Positions 31,259-33,583 of a stretch of 33,583 bases of DNA are shown here, in pieces. Numbering within the stretch: position 1 is the stretch's first letter; every line of letters begins with the position of its first letter. This DNA is from Azospirillum sp. B21. GTDB lineage: Bacteria > Pseudomonadota > Alphaproteobacteria > Azospirillales > Azospirillaceae. The DNA lies in assembly GCF_008364825.1 (NCBI RefSeq), contig NZ_VTTO01000025.1, positions 37,160 through 70,742 of the forward strand, in the 5' to 3' direction. The notes below the pieces were generated by a model. The model did not search any database. It worked only from the letters and a program-made list of their open reading frames with translations, and was not told the DNA's origin. Both the position numbers and the translations under genes were made by a program.

Positions 31259-32140
31259 ATGAGCATGTCAAGTTCCGCGGCGCTCGCCGCTCCGGCCGGC
31301 GGCCTGTACAACCGCCGCCGCATCGTCAACAAGGTGGCGCTGACCCTGGCGCTGGGCGCCGCAGGCTTCGGCCTGTTCTGGCTGGTCGCCATCCTGTGGA
31401 CGCTGCTCTACAACGGGCTGTCGGCGATCAACATCGCCCTGTTCACCGAGAACACGCCGCCGCCGGGCGGGGAGGGCGGCCTGCTGAACGCCATCTTCGG
31501 CAGCGTCATCATGACCACGGTCGCCACCCTTGTCGGCACGCCGATCGGCATCATGGCCGGCACCTACCTTGCCGAGTTCGGTCGCGACGGCAAGCTGGCC
31601 GAGGTGGTCCGCTTCATCAACGACGTGCTGCTGAGCGCGCCGTCGATCATGGTCGGCCTGTTCGTATACGAGGTGATGGTCATCCGCATGGGCCATTTCT
31701 CGGCCTGGGCGGGGGCCATGGCCCTGGCGGTCATCGTCATCCCCGTCGTGGTCCGCACGACCGAGGACATGCTGAAGCTGGTGCCCAACAGCCTGCGCGA
31801 GGCCGCGGCGGCCCTTGGTGCGCCGCAGTGGAAGGTCATCACCTTCGTCGCCTACCGCGCCGCTCGCAACGGCATGATCACCGGCGTCCTGCTGGCCATC
31901 GCCCGCATCAGCGGCGAGACGGCCCCTCTGCTCTTCACCGCCCTGAACAACCAGTTCTGGAGCGCGGACATGAACGCGCCGATGGCCAACCTGCCGGTGG
32001 TCATCTTCCAGTACGCGATGTCTCCCTACGAGGACTGGCGCCAGCTGGCCTGGGGCGGCGCGCTGCTGATCACGGTCGCCATCCTGCTCCTCAACATCGG
32101 CGCCCGGCTGCTGGCCGGTCTCGGCTCGACGAGAAAGTAA
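31259..32140 (+). CDS. pstA: Phosphate ABC transporter permease PstA
   Basis: A 293-residue permease, partner of PstC. Family blocks include FLLNAIFGS-like GGLLNAIFGSVIMT, GIMAGTYLAEFGRDGK, FINDVLLSAPSIMVGLFVYE and the coupling loop LREAAAALGAPQWKVITFV followed by GVLLAIARISGETAPLLFTA, the last being characteristic of PstA. ATG at 31259 is used, but GAGG at 31253-31256 is better spaced for ATG at 31265, so the N terminus may be two residues shorter. It ends 2 bp before pstB. Confidence 0.96.
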   Translation: MSMSSSAALAAPAGGLYNRRRIVNKVALTLALGAAGFGLFWLVAILWTLLYNGLSAINIALFTENTPPPGGEGGLLNAIFGSVIMTTVATLVGTPIGIMAGTYLAEFGRDGKLAEVVRFINDVLLSAPSIMVGLFVYEVMVIRMGHFSAWAGAMALAVIVIPVVVRTTEDMLKLVPNSLREAAAALGAPQWKVITFVAYRAARNGMITGVLLAIARISGETAPLLFTALNNQFWSADMNAPMANLPVVIFQYAMSPYEDWRQLAWGGALLITVAILLLNIGARLLAGLGSTRK

Positions 32141-32142
32141 CC

Positions 32143-33021
32143 ATGACGATGACCCACATGGACGCCAACAGCCCCGCCCACGGCAGCCCCGCCCACGGAA
32201 GCCACGGGATGCCCCCCGGCATGATCCCCGGCGCCGGTGCCGATCGGCCGATCGCCGGTGCCGGCCTGCCCGAGAAGATCAGCATCCGCAACCTGGACTT
32301 CTTCTATGACGGCTACCGTGCCCTGAAGGACGTCTCGCTGCCGCTCTACGACCGTCAGGTCACCGCCTTCATCGGTCCGTCGGGCTGCGGCAAGTCGACC
32401 CTGCTGCGCATCCTGAACCGGATGTACGACCTCTATCCCAAGCAGGTCGCGACCGGCGAGGTCATGCTGGACGGCGTCAACATCCTGTCGCCCAAGCAGG
32501 ACCTGAACCTGCTGCGCGCCCGCGTCGGCATGGTGTTCCAGAAGCCGACGCCCTTCCCGATGTCGATCTACGACAACATCGCCTTCGGCGTGAAGCTGTA
32601 CGAGAAGCTGTCCCGCGCCGAGATGGACGAGCGGGTGGAGTTCTCGCTGCGCCGCGCCGCGCTGTGGGACGAGGTAAAGGACAAGCTGCGCCAGAACGGC
32701 ATGAGCCTGTCCGGCGGCCAGCAGCAGCGCCTGTGCATCGCCCGCGCCATCGCGGTCAAGCCGTCGGTCCTGCTGCTGGACGAGCCGACCTCGGCGCTCG
32801 ACCCCATCTCCACCGCCAAGTGCGAGGAGCTGGTGGACGAGCTGCGCTCCGACTACTGCATCGCCATCGTCACCCACAACATGCAGCAGGCGGCCCGCAT
32901 CTCCAACTTCACCGCCTTCATGTATCTGGGCGAGCTGATCGAGTTCGGGAACACGGAAGAGATCTTCACCAATCCGACCAAGGAAAAGACCTCCGAATAC
33001 ATCACCGGCCGTTTCGGCTGA
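32143..33021 (+). CDS. pstB: Phosphate ABC transporter ATP-binding protein PstB
   Basis: A 292-residue ATPase driving phosphate import. Walker A is GPSGCGKST (residues 78-86), followed by LLRILNRMYDLYP. The Q-loop is VFQKPTPFPMSIYDNIAFG, the signature LSGGQQQRLCIARAI starts at residue 189, Walker B is VLLLDEPTSALD with Glu214, and the H-loop is VTHNMQQA. The N terminus carries an unusual extension of about 45 residues rich in His, Gly, Pro and Met, including a duplicated SPAHG unit encoded by a 15-bp tandem repeat (32169-32198). ATG at 32143 lies 2 bp after the pstA stop. A palindrome follows the gene; phoU does not. Confidence 0.96.
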   Translation: MTMTHMDANSPAHGSPAHGSHGMPPGMIPGAGADRPIAGAGLPEKISIRNLDFFYDGYRALKDVSLPLYDRQVTAFIGPSGCGKSTLLRILNRMYDLYPKQVATGEVMLDGVNILSPKQDLNLLRARVGMVFQKPTPFPMSIYDNIAFGVKLYEKLSRAEMDERVEFSLRRAALWDEVKDKLRQNGMSLSGGQQQRLCIARAIAVKPSVLLLDEPTSALDPISTAKCEELVDELRSDYCIAIVTHNMQQAARISNFTAFMYLGELIEFGNTEEIFTNPTKEKTSEYITGRFG

Positions 33022-33029
33022 CGTCCATG

Positions 33030-33068
33030 CTCCGCCGATCCTCCCCACCACGGGGAGGATCGGCGGAG
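33030..33068. terminator. Large perfect palindrome after pstB
   Basis: A perfect 17-bp stem (33030-33046 with 33052-33068; outer end CTCCGCCGATC) and a 5-nt loop ACCAC, 8 bp after the pstB stop. There is no T run, so it may be a REP-type element or a Rho-assisted stop. Its inner CCTCCCC/GGGGAGG resembles the REP arms at 9672-9790. Confidence 0.7.
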
Positions 33069-33297
33069 AATTGTCGTTGGGCTACATATTGTAGGTTGTC
33101 CATGGGTGGCGGTTCATTCAACCTCTGCCTTTCGTACGATTCTCAAGTGGGGTAGGATCGGGCCACTCGCTGTGATGCCCAGGCACATGATCTCGGCATG
33201 GAAATCGCCGGACATGCAATGCTGGCTGTGATCATGGCGCAGCATCAGTCCAGCCGCGACGCCGGAGCTAATGGGCCGAAGCGGCGCAGCACGCCTT

Positions 33298-33419
33298 TGA
33301 TCTTGCCCTGGTTGGGTGGGGCAAGATCAGAGCCAGCCTGGATCTGTTCCGGAGACGAACCCTTCTGGCGGCGTGATCCAGGCAAAGTGCGCAAGAACCA
33401 CCAAACCAGGGCAAGATCA
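33298..33419. repeat. Inverted repeat family TGATCTTGCCC
   Basis: TGATCTTGCCC at 33298-33308 is followed by inverted copies at 33319-33329 (10-bp loop) and 33409-33419. The outer pair extends to 22-bp arms (33298-33319 and 33398-33419) with one mismatch and 78 bp between. The arrangement resembles a small non-autonomous element or a remnant of insertion-sequence ends; I do not recognise the family. Confidence 0.6.
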
Positions 33420-33506
33420 TTTTGCGATAGGACCGACAAGCGAGACGGCATGCGACGTCGTATGAAGAGCGTATATTTCCATAAGTATTCTTATGTGCCT
33501 CTTTGT

Positions 33507-33583
33507 TGTAGGCGCAAAGCTAAAATGTCAGTCCAGCGCAACATAGAAGCGTCAGTCTTCCATCCCGTTTTCGACGGCTGGGA
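33507..33583. mobile_element. Possible end of an IS21-type insertion sequence (partial)
   Basis: From TGTAGGCGC at 33507 two imperfect 22-bp direct repeats follow at a 24-bp interval: 33512-33533 (GCGCAA...GTCAGTC) and 33536-33557 (GCGCAA...GTCAGTC), identical at 15 of 22 positions including both ends. A TG terminus with several direct repeats inside, and the word CTAAAATGTC, are features I associate with IS21-family ends. No transposase is visible because the window stops here, so this is tentative. Confidence 0.35.

Larger units (their letters stand above)
33069..33583. other. Repeat-rich tail without a clear gene
   Basis: About 515 bp in which no frame looks like the genes before it. One + strand frame is open from 33156 to the window edge (first ATG at 33198, MEIAGHAMLAVIMAQHQSS...), with rare codons such as AGA, AGG and ATA, and a 68-codon minus-strand frame lies at 33245-33451; I recognise neither. 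Short palindromes occur (CTACA-TAT-TGTAG at 33082-33094, CATAAG-TATT-CTTATG at 33480-33495). GC content drops towards the end. Decayed mobile DNA is the likeliest explanation. Confidence 0.45.

Noticed and set aside
33245..33451. 68-codon minus-strand frame in the tail region
   Set aside because: It spans the TGATCTTGCCC repeats, has no recognisable domain and lacks typical codon use. It may be a remnant but cannot be supported as a gene.
33528..33537. TCAGTCCAGC shared with 33245-33254
   Set aside because: A single 10-base match is close to chance level in this window and has no extended homology.

Overview
The window looks like a chromosomal segment of a GC-rich alphaproteobacterium of the Rhodospirillales, most like Azospirillum. 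This rests on several things: very high third-position GC, a flagellar block with a transglycosylase inside the export genes, a dihydropteroate synthase with a long N-terminal extension, REP-like GGGGGAG palindromes, and an alphaproteobacterial EcfG-like promoter. The genus is inferred from style and gene order, not from a marker gene. I see no rRNA, tRNA or CRISPR array.

Layout: (1) 27-5107 (+), flagellar export operon fliQ - lytic transglycosylase - flhA - fliR - flhB, followed by a convergent, AT-richer gene for a degenerate receiver-domain protein (5332-5859, -). (2) 6190-9671 (+), housekeeping run folP - glmM - thiD, with glmM and thiD overlapping by 4 bp. It faces a 3-hydroxyacyl-CoA dehydrogenase gene (9799-10665, -) across a large REP-like inverted repeat. 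(3) 11005-13722 (+), a nitrate/sulfonate/taurine-type ABC importer (binding protein, permease, ATPase). It is preceded by a perfect-looking sigma-54 promoter and by two copies of a palindrome 32 bp apart at enhancer distance, and ends in a clear terminator. (4) 13778-17594, a LysR-type regulator divergent from a two-subunit molybdenum hydroxylase (2Fe-2S subunit plus Tat-exported molybdopterin subunit). (5) 17605-20578 (-), a membrane-anchored hypothetical protein, a Mug-type DNA glycosylase whose ribosome-binding site lies in a hairpin, and a GMC oxidoreductase with a TTG start. (6) 20891-22208 (+), a secreted DUF4142-PRC fusion behind a candidate EcfG promoter, then a small hydrophilic protein. 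(7) 22254-25161 (-), the potassium uptake pair trkA-trkH. (8) 25395-28904 (+), a glutathione S-transferase and a large methyl-accepting chemotaxis protein. (9) 29082-33021 (+), the phosphate importer pstSCAB behind a recognisable PHO box. (10) 33022-33583, a repeat-rich, AT-richer tail with no phoU. It contains near-perfect inverted repeats and, at the edge, what may be the end of an IS21-type insertion sequence.

The most interesting observation is regulatory. The ABC importer at 11005 has a sigma-54 promoter (TGGCACG-N4-TTGCT) with twin palindromic sites about 98 and 130 bp upstream of the predicted transcript start. That is the geometry of the NtrC sites at glnA, but the half-site (GGCGGA) is not the NtrC one. 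This suggests control by a specific enhancer-binding protein that is not encoded in this window.
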